Positions 1-6,412 of a stretch of DNA of 37,220 bases are shown here, piece by piece. The translations under genes and the position numbers were made by a program. Each line of letters opens with the position of its first letter. Position 1 is the stretch's first letter. This DNA comes from Chryseobacterium sp. (GTDB lineage Bacteria > Bacteroidota > Bacteroidia > Flavobacteriales > Weeksellaceae), in assembly GCA_018260475.1 (NCBI GenBank), contig JAGLBA010000008.1, positions 59,285-96,504 on the forward strand, read 5' to 3'. Below the pieces are notes generated by a model, which worked only from the letters and a program-made list of their open reading frames with translations, did no database searches and was not told the origin of the DNA.

Positions 1-2
1 CG

Positions 3-75
3 TGACCCGGCTGGGATTCGAACCCAGGACCCATACATTAAAAGTGTATTGCTCTACCAGCTGAGCTACCGAGTC
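3..75 (-). tRNA. tRNA-Lys (anticodon TTT), copy 3 in transcription order
   Basis: The reverse complement folds as a 73-nt cloverleaf. The acceptor stem GACTCGG pairs with CCGGGTC (one T-G pair) and is followed by discriminator A. The D arm carries GCTCAGCTGGTAGAGC. The anticodon stem ATACA/TGTAT holds loop CTTTTAA, giving anticodon TTT. The T arm contains GGTTCGAATCC. No CCA is encoded. It is the last gene of the array in the direction of transcription. Confidence 0.97.
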
Positions 76-183
76 GGTTTTTATGATTGATTAAAATAAA
101 CTTTGCATCTTTAATACCATTGTGTTTAAACGATAAACAATTGGAAGATTACTTTTCGCTAATCATTTATGATTGCTAATTAG

Positions 184-266
184 TGCCTGCGACTGGACTC
201 GAACCAGCACATCCGTAGGAAACCACCCCCTCAAGATGGCGTGTCTACCAATTTCACCACGCAGGC
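184..266 (-). tRNA. tRNA-Leu (anticodon GAG), copy 2 in transcription order
   Basis: The reverse complement is an 83-nt class II tRNA. Acceptor GCCTGCG pairs with CGCAGGC and is followed by discriminator A. The D arm has GGTAGACAC. Anticodon stem CCATC/GGTGG (one T-G pair) holds loop TTGAGGG, giving anticodon GAG for leucine CUY codons. A long variable arm precedes the T arm with GGTTCGAGTCC, as expected for leucine. A T-rich tract of nine T (minus strand) touches its 5' end. Confidence 0.95.
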
Positions 267-300
267 AAAAAAAAACCGTACTCATCATACGGATTTTTTT
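267..300. terminator. Bidirectional hairpin with A/T tracts between tRNA-Leu and tRNA-Lys
   Basis: CCGTA (276-280) pairs with TACGG (288-292) around a 7-base loop. An A tract lies on the left and a T tract on the right, so either strand reads as a small intrinsic terminator. In the direction of tRNA transcription it sits after tRNA-Lys and directly before the first base of tRNA-Leu. The stem is only 5 bp, so termination may be partial. It could also act as a processing signal. Confidence 0.6.
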
Positions 301-307
301 ATAATTG

Positions 308-380
308 TGACCCGGCTGGGATTCGAACCCAGGACCCATACATTAAAAGTGTATTGCTCTACCAGCTGAGCTACCGAGTC
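308..380 (-). tRNA. tRNA-Lys (anticodon TTT), copy 2 in transcription order
   Basis: This matches the tRNA-Lys at 3-75 base for base, displaced by exactly 305 bp. The same acceptor stem, TTT anticodon loop and T arm are present. Confidence 0.97.
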
Positions 381-488
381 GGTTTTTATGATTGATTAAA
401 ATAAACTTTGCATCTTTAATACCATTGTGTTTAAACGATAAACAATTGGAAGATTACTTTTCGCTAATCATTTATGATTGCTAATTAG

Positions 489-571
489 TGCCTGCGACTG
501 GACTCGAACCAGCACATCCGTAGGAAACCACCCCCTCAAGATGGCGTGTCTACCAATTTCACCACGCAGGC
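489..571 (-). tRNA. tRNA-Leu (anticodon GAG), copy 1 in transcription order
   Basis: This is the same sequence as the tRNA-Leu at 184-266, displaced by 305 bp. It has the class II long variable arm and GAG anticodon. Confidence 0.95.
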
Positions 572-605
572 AAAAAAAAACCGTACTCATCATACGGATT
601 TTTTT
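572..605. terminator. Second copy of the bidirectional hairpin in the tRNA array
   Basis: CCGTA (581-585) and TACGG (593-597) form the same 5-bp stem as at 276-292, flanked by A and T tracts. It separates the promoter-proximal tRNA-Lys (613-685) from tRNA-Leu (489-571). Confidence 0.6.
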
Positions 606-612
606 ATAATTG

Positions 613-685
613 TGACCCGGCTGGGATTCGAACCCAGGACCCATACATTAAAAGTGTATTGCTCTACCAGCTGAGCTACCGAGTC
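613..685 (-). tRNA. tRNA-Lys (anticodon TTT), promoter-proximal copy
   Basis: Third identical tRNA-Lys of the array. It is the first to be transcribed. Its 5' side leaves the repeat at base 688 and enters a unique leader of about 35 bp below a good promoter match. Confidence 0.97.
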
Positions 686-722
686 GGTCACTTAATTAGA
701 ATTGCTTCGTTTTAAAGTGGTG

Positions 723-751
723 CAAAGATAGGCCTTTTTTTAAAATCTCAA
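723..751 (-). promoter_or_regulatory. Promoter of the tRNA array
   Basis: On the minus strand a -7 box TATCTTTG (complement of 723-730) follows a TTG -33 element (complement of 749-751) with 18 bp between them. This fits the Bacteroidota primary sigma pattern TTG-N17..23-TAnnTTTG. It is the only full match seen for the array, so the downstream tRNAs probably depend on readthrough. Confidence 0.75.
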
Positions 752-783
752 AATTTTTTTGGTACTTTGTATAAAATTAAAAC

Positions 784-1299
784 ATGATCATCTCTCTTGC
801 CGGCTATATGGGCAGCGGAAAGTCACACATATCCAAACTGTTGAGCGAAAAATTAAATTTTACTCTGATTGATTTGGATAAAGAAATTTCCACCCGCAGC
901 CAAATCTCTATCTCGGAAATATTCCGTACTAAAGGCGAAATCTACTTTCGCAAACTCGAAAGAGAACTATTGGAAGAGCTGCTCGCCACATCCGAAAACA
1001 CAGTCATCAGTCTTGGCGGTGGCACACCCGCATATTACAACAATATGCAAATCATCAGCGCGGGTAGCGTGAGCATCTACCTCAGGACACGCGTAACCAC
1101 CCTGGCAGAACGCCTGAAAAGACAGAAAGCAAAACGCCCTTTGATCGCCAACATTCCGGATGACGAACTCGCGGAATTCATCGCAAAACATTTATTTGAA
1201 AGGAACAGTTTCTACAACCAGGCTCGATACATCGTAGATACGGACGATAAAACGCCCGAAGAAATTGTTGCGGAGATTATTCAGCTTCCAGATCTTTAA
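784..1299 (+). CDS. aroK: Shikimate kinase
   Basis: Cytoplasmic enzyme that phosphorylates shikimate at the 3-hydroxyl with ATP, the fifth step of the shikimate pathway to aromatic amino acids. The 171-residue length is normal. Walker A GYMGSGKS spans residues 7-14. Asp30 and Asp32 in IDLDKE and Arg56 in the FRKLE stretch match the Mg and shikimate ligands of the family. The GGG loop is at 78-80, and a lid segment with Arg (RQKAKRPL) follows near 115-120. The ATG at 784 is the first in frame and lies just below a TACTTTG near-match to the -7 box. The 3' end overlaps the convergent S4-domain gene by 23 bp. A single-gene unit is likely. Confidence 0.95.
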   Translation: MIISLAGYMGSGKSHISKLLSEKLNFTLIDLDKEISTRSQISISEIFRTKGEIYFRKLERELLEELLATSENTVISLGGGTPAYYNNMQIISAGSVSIYLRTRVTTLAERLKRQKAKRPLIANIPDDELAEFIAKHLFERNSFYNQARYIVDTDDKTPEEIVAEIIQLPDL

Positions 1300-1711
1300 A
1301 AAACGCATCCCACTCATCTTCCCCAGAAACCTCGTCGCCGTCGGCATCGGGATCTAGATACCCATCTATTTCCCGGCGGTCGCGTTTGGTAGGTCGACCC
1401 TCACCCTTTATACGGTAATAGTCCTGCTGCAACTTCCTCATTTTTAGTAGTTCGTATTGTTCCTTATCCGTCATATCCGTTACATGCAGCGGCACCAGTT
1501 TGGCGCCGAGGCGGCTGGGAGGGATCTGCAAGACTTTAATTTTATAATCAATTTGGTTTTTACGAATCGTGATGATATCGCCGATCTTTACCTCTTTGGA
1601 GGACTTCACCACATTACCACCGATGGCAATTCGGTTCTTTTTTATCTCCTCCGCGGCGATGTTTCTTGTCTTATAAAACCGCACACTCCACAAAAATTTA
1701 TCAATTCTCAT
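1277..1711 (-). CDS. S4-domain RNA-binding protein (Hsp15/RqcP-like)
   Basis: A 144-residue protein with an N-terminal S4 domain (roughly residues 1-50, starting MRIDKFLWSVRFYKT). It is followed by a basic stretch (GRPTKRDRR near 108-116) and a strongly acidic tail rich in D and E. Family members such as E. coli Hsp15 (HslR) and Bacillus RqcP bind stalled large ribosomal subunits or nascent-chain tRNA. The basic-then-acidic C-terminus is usual for Bacteroidota homologues. Which of the two roles applies cannot be told from sequence, so no symbol is given. It converges on aroK with a 23-bp coding overlap and is divergent from the lipoprotein gene at 1752. Confidence 0.85.
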   Translation of the reverse strand: MRIDKFLWSVRFYKTRNIAAEEIKKNRIAIGGNVVKSSKEVKIGDIITIRKNQIDYKIKVLQIPPSRLGAKLVPLHVTDMTDKEQYELLKMRKLQQDYYRIKGEGRPTKRDRREIDGYLDPDADGDEVSGEDEWDAFFKDLEAE

Positions 1712-1720
1712 TATTTTTTA

Positions 1721-1728
1721 TACTTTTG
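1721..1728 (+). promoter_or_regulatory. -7 box for the FKBP-like lipoprotein gene
   Basis: TACTTTTG fits TAnnTTTG and lies 24 bp before the ATG at 1752. No TTG element is visible at the usual distance upstream. The box abuts the oppositely oriented box at 1734-1741. Confidence 0.55.
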
Positions 1729-1733
1729 TGAAT

Positions 1734-1741
1734 CAAAATTA
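1734..1741 (-). promoter_or_regulatory. -7 box for the S4-domain gene
   Basis: The complement reads TAATTTTG, a TAnnTTTG match 23 bp before the minus-strand ATG at 1711. Expected start sites of this promoter and of the plus-strand one at 1721-1728 each fall inside or next to the other's box. Confidence 0.45.
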
Positions 1742-1751
1742 ATTTAATTAA

Positions 1752-2474
1752 ATGAAAAAATCACTTATATATCTGGCTGCTGCTGTAATTTGCGTGACAT
1801 CTTGCCGAAAAGAGGACACCCCTGCCGCTGCTACAGTAAAAGAGGCAGCAGACCTCGCCACCCAAAATTCCTATGATGACCTGGCCATCGCGAAGTATAT
1901 GGACACCCATTATCTGGATGCGAAGGGCAAAATCATGGAATACACTGCCACGATTACCGCAGATGCAGCACATCCAAAATTGTCATCATTGGAAAAGACT
2001 ACTTTGCCATCTGGAGTTATCGTGATCAAGCGTAATGGCGCACAACCGGATCCCGGCATTACAATAGGCACCACCGATGTGATCCGTGTGATGCAAAAGG
2101 CATCCGGATTCACCGCAAATCCTGATGGATCAGGAACTATCACCGCCCAAATTCCTTTCTTCTCTTCCGTAGAGAGTACCGGTACTCCCGTGGTGGATCC
2201 ACAATATTACTTCGTGTCCGCCGCTAAGGCCACCGCAGATGGTAAGCAGAAAAGCTATTACGAGATGGAAGGCTTTCAAGAAGGTTTGAAACATTTTAAA
2301 AGTTTCGACATAGCAGATTCTGAAAACTACAATATGCAGGGCATTATCATTGTGCCATCCCGCGCGGCTTTCGCCAGAGATGAGCATTACCCTTACTACG
2401 GGATCAACTGGAGAAATATGAACTTTGTGTTCAACTTCCAAGTTTACAAAACTACGCCAACTAACAGAAACTAA
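1752..2474 (+). CDS. FKBP-type peptidyl-prolyl isomerase-like lipoprotein
   Basis: A 240-residue envelope lipoprotein. The signal peptide ends in lipobox VTSC, with the lipidated Cys at about residue 18. The C-terminal half resembles FKBP prolyl isomerases and the GldI-like group of Bacteroidota. GFQEGLKHFK near 174-183 corresponds to the FKBP GWEEGL-type segment, IIIVPSRAAFA near 199-209 to the IPxxLAYG segment, and NFVFNFQVYK near the end to the final beta strand. The FKBP core also seems to hold an insertion between these blocks. Isomerase activity is uncertain, since several active-site aromatics are not obvious. The gene stands alone, with its own promoter box and terminator. The alternative is an uncharacterised lipoprotein that kept only the FKBP fold. 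Confidence 0.65.
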   Translation: MKKSLIYLAAAVICVTSCRKEDTPAAATVKEAADLATQNSYDDLAIAKYMDTHYLDAKGKIMEYTATITADAAHPKLSSLEKTTLPSGVIVIKRNGAQPDPGITIGTTDVIRVMQKASGFTANPDGSGTITAQIPFFSSVESTGTPVVDPQYYFVSAAKATADGKQKSYYEMEGFQEGLKHFKSFDIADSENYNMQGIIIVPSRAAFARDEHYPYYGINWRNMNFVFNFQVYKTTPTNRN

Positions 2475-2489
2475 TTTTTTAGTTTAGAT

Positions 2490-2524
2490 AAAAGAGAGAT
2501 CCTAAGTGCGGGTCTCTTTTTTTT
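2490..2524 (+). terminator. Intrinsic terminator after the FKBP-like gene
   Basis: AAAGAGA (from 2491) pairs with TCTCTTT (from 2513), followed by a run of T to 2524. The loop side has further short pairing (GATCC with GGGTC-type contacts). Confidence 0.75.
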
Positions 2525-2652
2525 GTTAAAGAAAATCCAGATTAGTAAGTTAGACTGATGAATACCTAACAAATACATCCTGTTTTTGCCAAAATCCCAA
2601 GTTGGAACAGCGAGTTTCCAAACTATTTAGCATTTTCCTACACAGGAAGGAC

Positions 2653-2686
2653 AAAAAACCCTCAAATTTGATATAAATCTTGAGGG
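2653..2686 (-). terminator. Intrinsic terminator of the glutamate-synthase-like gene
   Basis: On the minus strand CCCTCAAG...TTTGAGGG forms a stem of at least 7 bp (2659-2686), followed by six T (complement of 2653-2658). It lies 24 bp past the stop codon of the minus-strand gene ending at 2710. Confidence 0.85.
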
Positions 2687-2709
2687 AGAATTAATAAAAA
2701 TTTTTAAGT

Positions 2710-4227
2710 TTATGACTGAACCTTATCCACATTACCTAAAACATCCGGGAAATATTTGTCGGAAAGTCTATCGAATTCATCACCACGCATGAACATACTC
2801 GCATCTACCTGATCGTAAGATTTTCTGCCTGCAGCGGCAATCAGTTCGTTGCAAGTCTGAAGCGTGTTTTTGTGAAAATGATAAACGCGTTCAGATTTAT
2901 CCGTCACATCCAATCCTTTGATCAGCATTTTGTCCTGTGTCGCCACACCGGTTGGACAAGCATTGGTATTGCACCTCAACGCTTGAATACAGCCCAAAGC
3001 GAACATAAATCCGCGGGCATTATTACACATATCGGCGCCCATCGCGATGGCACGCAAAATATCCAAACTGGTAAGCACTTTACCGCTGGCGATGATGCGA
3101 ATTTTCTCGCGCACACCGTAGTTTTTAAGAGTTCTATTCACAAAAATCAACGCAGGCTCCAAAGGCATTCCAACGCCATCCGAAAACTCTGGTGGCGCTG
3201 CTCCTGTGCCGCCTTCAGCACCGTCTACCGTGATGAAATCCGGATAAATTTGCAGTTCGTTCATCTTCGCACAGATTTCTTCAAACTCCCTGGTATCGCC
3301 TATACAAAGTTTGAAGCCAGTAGGTTTACCGCCAGAAAGTTCGCGCAGCCTCTGCACAAAACGCAGTAGCCCCTCAGCATCCGAGAACGCAGAATGTCCC
3401 GGAGGGGAGAGAATGGTAACTCCAGGTTTTACATGGCGTATGGCGGCAATCTCAGGCGTATTTTTCACACCCGGCAGCACGCCGCCGTGGCCTGGCTTTG
3501 CCCCTTGGGACAGTTTCAGTTCTACCATTTTGACCACCGGGTTTTTGGTTTTTTCAGCAAAGAGTTCCTCGGAGAAATTCCCCTGTTCATCGCGGCAGCC
3601 AAAATATCCGGTACCGATTTGCCAGCAAATATCGCCGCCCCCTTCCAAATGGTAAGGCGAAATCCCACCCTCGCCGGTGTTGTGGTAAAAATTACCTTTT
3701 TTGGCGCCACGGTTTAGCGAGATCTGCGCACGATCACTAAGGGAGCCGAAACTCATTGCAGAAATATTAAAAAGCGATGCGTGGTACGGCTGCGAACACT
3801 GCTCGTTTCCTACCCACACGCGCGGCAGTTCCTCCTTCGGCGATTTCGCGTAGATAGAATGCTTTATCCCCTCGTACTTTCTATGGTTTACCTCCAGCTG
3901 CGTCCCGAAAGGCACGGTATCACTCAGGTTTTTGGCACGGCGATACACCGCGGAACGCTGGTTTCTTGGGAAAGGCTTGCCGTCGGTTTCTCTTTCGATG
4001 AAATACTGCTGCATTTCCGGCGATATGGTTTCAAAAAAATAGCGGAAATACCCTAAAACAGGGAAGTTCCTAAGGATGGCATGCTTGGTTTGGTAGGTGT
4101 TGTAAACGCCGATGCAGTAGATGCAAAAAAGCAAAATAGGAATCCAGTAGTGCGCACGAATCAGGAGGGCGACCACCAGTGTGAATATTACGATAACCGC
4201 ACCCCAGGTCAGAAATTTATCTCTCAT
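2710..4227 (-). CDS. Membrane-anchored FMN-binding glutamate synthase family protein
   Basis: A 505-residue protein with two N-terminal transmembrane helices (about residues 5-22 and 26-42). These are followed by a domain like the FMN/synthase part of GltB. Visible blocks are FNISAMSFGSLS, the glycine-rich NTGEGGISPYH, GAKPGHGGVLPG, a TVDGAEGGTGAAP loop, and a late Cys-containing RCNTNACPTGVATQ stretch. All resemble the FMN and Fe-S region of glutamate synthase. The amidotransferase domain of true GltB is absent, so it cannot be assumed to make glutamate; the family's substrate is not established. I chose the ATG at 4227. The longer frame would start at a TTG (4245) that lies inside the -7 box at 4243-4250, leaving a leader of only about 10 nt. 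Confidence 0.85.
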   Translation of the reverse strand: MRDKFLTWGAVIVIFTLVVALLIRAHYWIPILLFCIYCIGVYNTYQTKHAILRNFPVLGYFRYFFETISPEMQQYFIERETDGKPFPRNQRSAVYRRAKNLSDTVPFGTQLEVNHRKYEGIKHSIYAKSPKEELPRVWVGNEQCSQPYHASLFNISAMSFGSLSDRAQISLNRGAKKGNFYHNTGEGGISPYHLEGGGDICWQIGTGYFGCRDEQGNFSEELFAEKTKNPVVKMVELKLSQGAKPGHGGVLPGVKNTPEIAAIRHVKPGVTILSPPGHSAFSDAEGLLRFVQRLRELSGGKPTGFKLCIGDTREFEEICAKMNELQIYPDFITVDGAEGGTGAAPPEFSDGVGMPLEPALIFVNRTLKNYGVREKIRIIASGKVLTSLDILRAIAMGADMCNNARGFMFALGCIQALRCNTNACPTGVATQDKMLIKGLDVTDKSERVYHFHKNTLQTCNELIAAAGRKSYDQVDASMFMRGDEFDRLSDKYFPDVLGNVDKVQS

Positions 4228-4242
4228 AAAAAAAGGTTTTCC

Positions 4243-4250
4243 CAAAGATA
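4243..4250 (-). promoter_or_regulatory. -7 box of the glutamate-synthase-like gene
   Basis: The complement reads TATCTTTG, a perfect TAnnTTTG match. Its position, 16 bp from the ATG at 4227, rules out the upstream TTG as the start. Confidence 0.65.
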
Positions 4251-4394
4251 AGAAAATTTGGTAGTTGGTTTTTGGTTTATCGTTTTTTCGATTATTACAA
4301 TTTTTTTTTCATCGTTTCTAACATCCATCTTCCTGATTCCTTCCCCGCCTCTAATTTTTTAATCTTTCAATCTTTTAATTTTTTAATTCTACAT

Positions 4395-4504
4395 GGGCGT
4401 GCCCCTCCGGGTCGGGCTGTTCAGGGCTACGCTTCGCTCCGGTGCTTTGCACTGCTCCCTTTCGGTCGCACCCTTACCATCCCTCACGCAATGGGCGTGG
4501 TATT
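4395..4504. repeat. Repeat A, copy 1 (A1)
   Basis: Begins GGGCGTGCCCC and matches the element at 7362-7520 almost base for base through CCCTCACGC and on to TGGTATT. The outer ends are complementary: GCGTG near the start pairs with CACGC at 4485-4489. An internal GTGC-TTT-GCAC hairpin is present. Relative to A2 it lacks a block of about 55 bp that carries a strong hairpin. It is non-coding in appearance despite long open frames. Confidence 0.85.
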
Positions 4505-4789
4505 GGATGGTAAATTTGGTTAAAATAACCGATTCGGACATTGTACAACCGTTTATAAAAGAAATTTCTGAGGGCGAATGGTCATTCATATTTTTTGATG
4601 GATAATACAGTCATTGTAGCCTAAAAGTTCCTAAAAAAGGGAATGGACAAGTAATAATGCTAAAACAAAGACCGTTTCGCAAATCAAAAATTACCTCACG
4701 AAAAAGCCAGCAAGATTTCCCCAAATAAAACCTTTGTAGAAATCTCACTGTTAAAAATAACTTTTGATCCGTTAGGCGCCGAATCTCGC

Positions 4790-4874
4790 GCGCCCCGACC
4801 TGAGTGGAGCTCGTTTTGTGAGGAGGAACGACGAACAAAACAGCGGGAGCGGAGGGCGGATAAAGGCGCCCAAA
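4790..4874. repeat. Repeat B, copy 1 (B1)
   Basis: Begins GCGCCCC and ends GGCGCCC, so its ends are inverted repeats. It is clearly homologous to 7657-7740. In the middle GTTTTGT (from 4813) can pair with ACAAAAC across a 15-base loop, GAGGAGGAACGACGA. In the other copy both arms differ but still pair. It lies downstream of A1 in the same relative order as A2-B2. Confidence 0.85.
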
Positions 4875-4912
4875 TTTGGGTTGTTAGGTTTTGGTTGTTG
4901 GTAATGGGTAAT

Positions 4913-6262
4913 TTAGACTCGGGAGAGAAATTCTTCGAAGCCGATTTTTACCGAAACGGTGCCGTCCTCCTCAATTTTGTCTAAAGTTAAATGCTCGATT
5001 TGGTTGATTGAATTTTCATCGAATGGCTTGCTCACGCGTACATAGTTTTCGGTGAATCCGAACATCATTCCGTTGCGGTTTTCGTGTTCCCAAAGCACGG
5101 GAAGCGTCTTGCCAAGTTGGGTTTGGTAGAAGGCCATTTTCTTTTTCTCGGAGAGGATGCGCAGCATTTTGTTGCGTTTTTTGCGCTCCGGAATTGGCAC
5201 TACGCACGGCATTTCTGCGGCCGCGGTATTCTCGCGCTCAGAATAGGTGAAAACATGCAAATAACTGATAGGCAAGCTGTTCAGATAGTTATATGTTTTC
5301 AAAAATTCTTCTTCGGTTTCGCCCGGGAAGCCCACGATGACATCTACGCCGATCGCCGCATCGGGCATTACTGCTCGGATTTTTCGGATCCTTTCGGAAT
5401 AGAGCGCGGTGAGGTAGCGGCGTTTCATTTTCTTCAAAAGTTCGTCGCTGCCGCTTTGTAGCGGGATGTGGAAATGCGGCACGAAACTCCTTGATTTTGA
5501 GACTAATTCGATGCTTTCGTCCTTCAAAAGATTCGGTTCTATGGAGGAAATTCGGATGCGTTCGATGCCTTCTACCCTATCCAGTTCCGTGATTAAATCC
5601 AGAAAAGTATGGTCGTGGCGTTTGTTGCCAAACTCGCCTTTGCCATAATCGCCGATGTTCACGCCGGTAAGGACGATTTCTTTGATGTTTTTTGCGGCAA
5701 TTTCTCGGGCGTTTTTCACCACATTTTCGATGGTATCCGAGCGTGAAATCCCGCGTGCCAAAGGAATCGTGCAGTAGGTGCATTTGTAATCGCAGCCGTC
5801 CTGAACCTTCAAAAAAGCGCGCGTGCGGTCACCAATGGAATAACTGCCGATGAAAAAATCGGTCTCCTCGATTTCGCAAGAATGCACAACACCTTGACTG
5901 TCAGACTTTTTTAAATCATCAACAAAACTTAAAATATTGAATTTCTCCTTGGCGCCAAGCACCAAATCCACGCCTTCGATATTGGAAATTTCTTCGGGTT
6001 TCAGCTGCGCATAGCAACCGACCACAACTACCAAACCATCGGGATTGGCCTTCATGGCGCGTTTCACATGCAATTTGCATTCGCGGTCGGCATTTTCGGT
6101 CACGGAACAGGTGTTGATGACATAGATGTCCGCGGCTTTATCAAAACTGGTTTTCGCGAAACCCGCATTGGTAAGTTGGCGCGCAATGGTAGAGGTCTCC
6201 GCAAAGTTGAGTTTGCAGCCAAGTGTGTGATATGCAGCAGTTTTCGTAGTCGTTTGTTCCAT
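4913..6262 (-). CDS. mtaB: Threonylcarbamoyladenosine tRNA methylthiotransferase
   Basis: Radical-SAM enzyme that adds a methylthio group to t6A37 of tRNAs reading ANN codons. From the chosen ATG it has 449 residues, the normal length. The N-terminal UPF0004-type domain shows the second-cluster cysteines at C16, C52 and C83. The radical-SAM motif is C156-x3-C160-x2-C163 within DGCDYKCTYCTIP. A C-terminal TRAM-like region follows. TLGCKLNFAET near the start is typical of MtaB rather than MiaB. The longer frame to 6319 is rejected because a -7 box (6274-6281) lies between the two candidate starts. The gene is flanked on both sides by regions with A/B repeats. Confidence 0.92.
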   Translation of the reverse strand: MEQTTTKTAAYHTLGCKLNFAETSTIARQLTNAGFAKTSFDKAADIYVINTCSVTENADRECKLHVKRAMKANPDGLVVVVGCYAQLKPEEISNIEGVDLVLGAKEKFNILSFVDDLKKSDSQGVVHSCEIEETDFFIGSYSIGDRTRAFLKVQDGCDYKCTYCTIPLARGISRSDTIENVVKNAREIAAKNIKEIVLTGVNIGDYGKGEFGNKRHDHTFLDLITELDRVEGIERIRISSIEPNLLKDESIELVSKSRSFVPHFHIPLQSGSDELLKKMKRRYLTALYSERIRKIRAVMPDAAIGVDVIVGFPGETEEEFLKTYNYLNSLPISYLHVFTYSERENTAAAEMPCVVPIPERKKRNKMLRILSEKKKMAFYQTQLGKTLPVLWEHENRNGMMFGFTENYVRVSKPFDENSINQIEHLTLDKIEEDGTVSVKIGFEEFLSRV

Positions 6263-6273
6263 AATTGAGGGCG

Positions 6274-6306
6274 CAAATTTACGAAAATTTTGGGAAATGC
6301 ACTCAA
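6274..6306 (-). promoter_or_regulatory. Promoter of mtaB
   Basis: The minus strand reads TAAATTTG (complement of 6274-6281) with TTG (complement of 6304-6306) 22 bp upstream. The ATG at 6262 follows after a short leader. Confidence 0.6.
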
Positions 6307-6412
6307 CCACAAAAGTCACAAAACCCTAAATCCCAAATCTGTACAATCCGCTTAATCCGCGAGAGCTAAATTTTTCTCGCAGATAAACAGATTTCGCAGA
6401 TAAACAAATAAA

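Larger units (their letters stand above)
2..688. repeat. Tandem tRNA array, 305-bp unit, about 2.25 copies
   Basis: The segment 2-306 recurs at 307-611 with no difference that I could find by eye, and the first 77 bases recur again at 612-688. Each full unit holds a minus-strand tRNA-Lys, a roughly 108-bp spacer, a tRNA-Leu and a short hairpin. Similarity ends after base 688, where the sequence switches to a unique leader and promoter. Base 1 differs from the matching bases 306 and 611, so the array may end at the left edge, but more copies could lie outside the window. Identity across the spacers as well as the tRNAs suggests recent duplication or ongoing homogenisation. Confidence 0.95.
4251..4912. 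other. 662-bp intergenic region holding repeats A1 and B1
   Basis: No convincing gene. It contains repeat A1 (4395-4504) and repeat B1 (4790-4874). Between them, an in-frame stretch from ATG 4507 to TAA 4605 would encode 32 residues ending in GEWSFIFFDG. It reads more like protein than its surroundings and could be the tail of a lost gene. It has no promoter or full-length partner here, so I do not call it a gene. Confidence 0.6.

Noticed and set aside
1-688. CRISPR-like array because of regularly repeated sequence
   Set aside because: The repeat unit is 305 bp and contains complete tRNA genes. There are no short direct repeats with variable spacers and no cas genes.
2571-2640. TTGGAA/TTCCAA inverted repeat near 2602-2622 as a possible mobile-element end
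   Set aside because: There is no second end, no target duplication and no transposase nearby.
4228-4245. TTG-started N-terminal extension of the glutamate-synthase-like protein
   Set aside because: The TTG lies within the TATCTTTG promoter box, so it would be upstream of the transcript start.
4389-4605. Open frames on both strands through repeat A1, one giving a 66-residue and one a 70-residue product
   Set aside because: They exist because the GC-rich repeat lacks stop codons. The product through the repeat is low in normal protein character and changes with the indel seen in A2.
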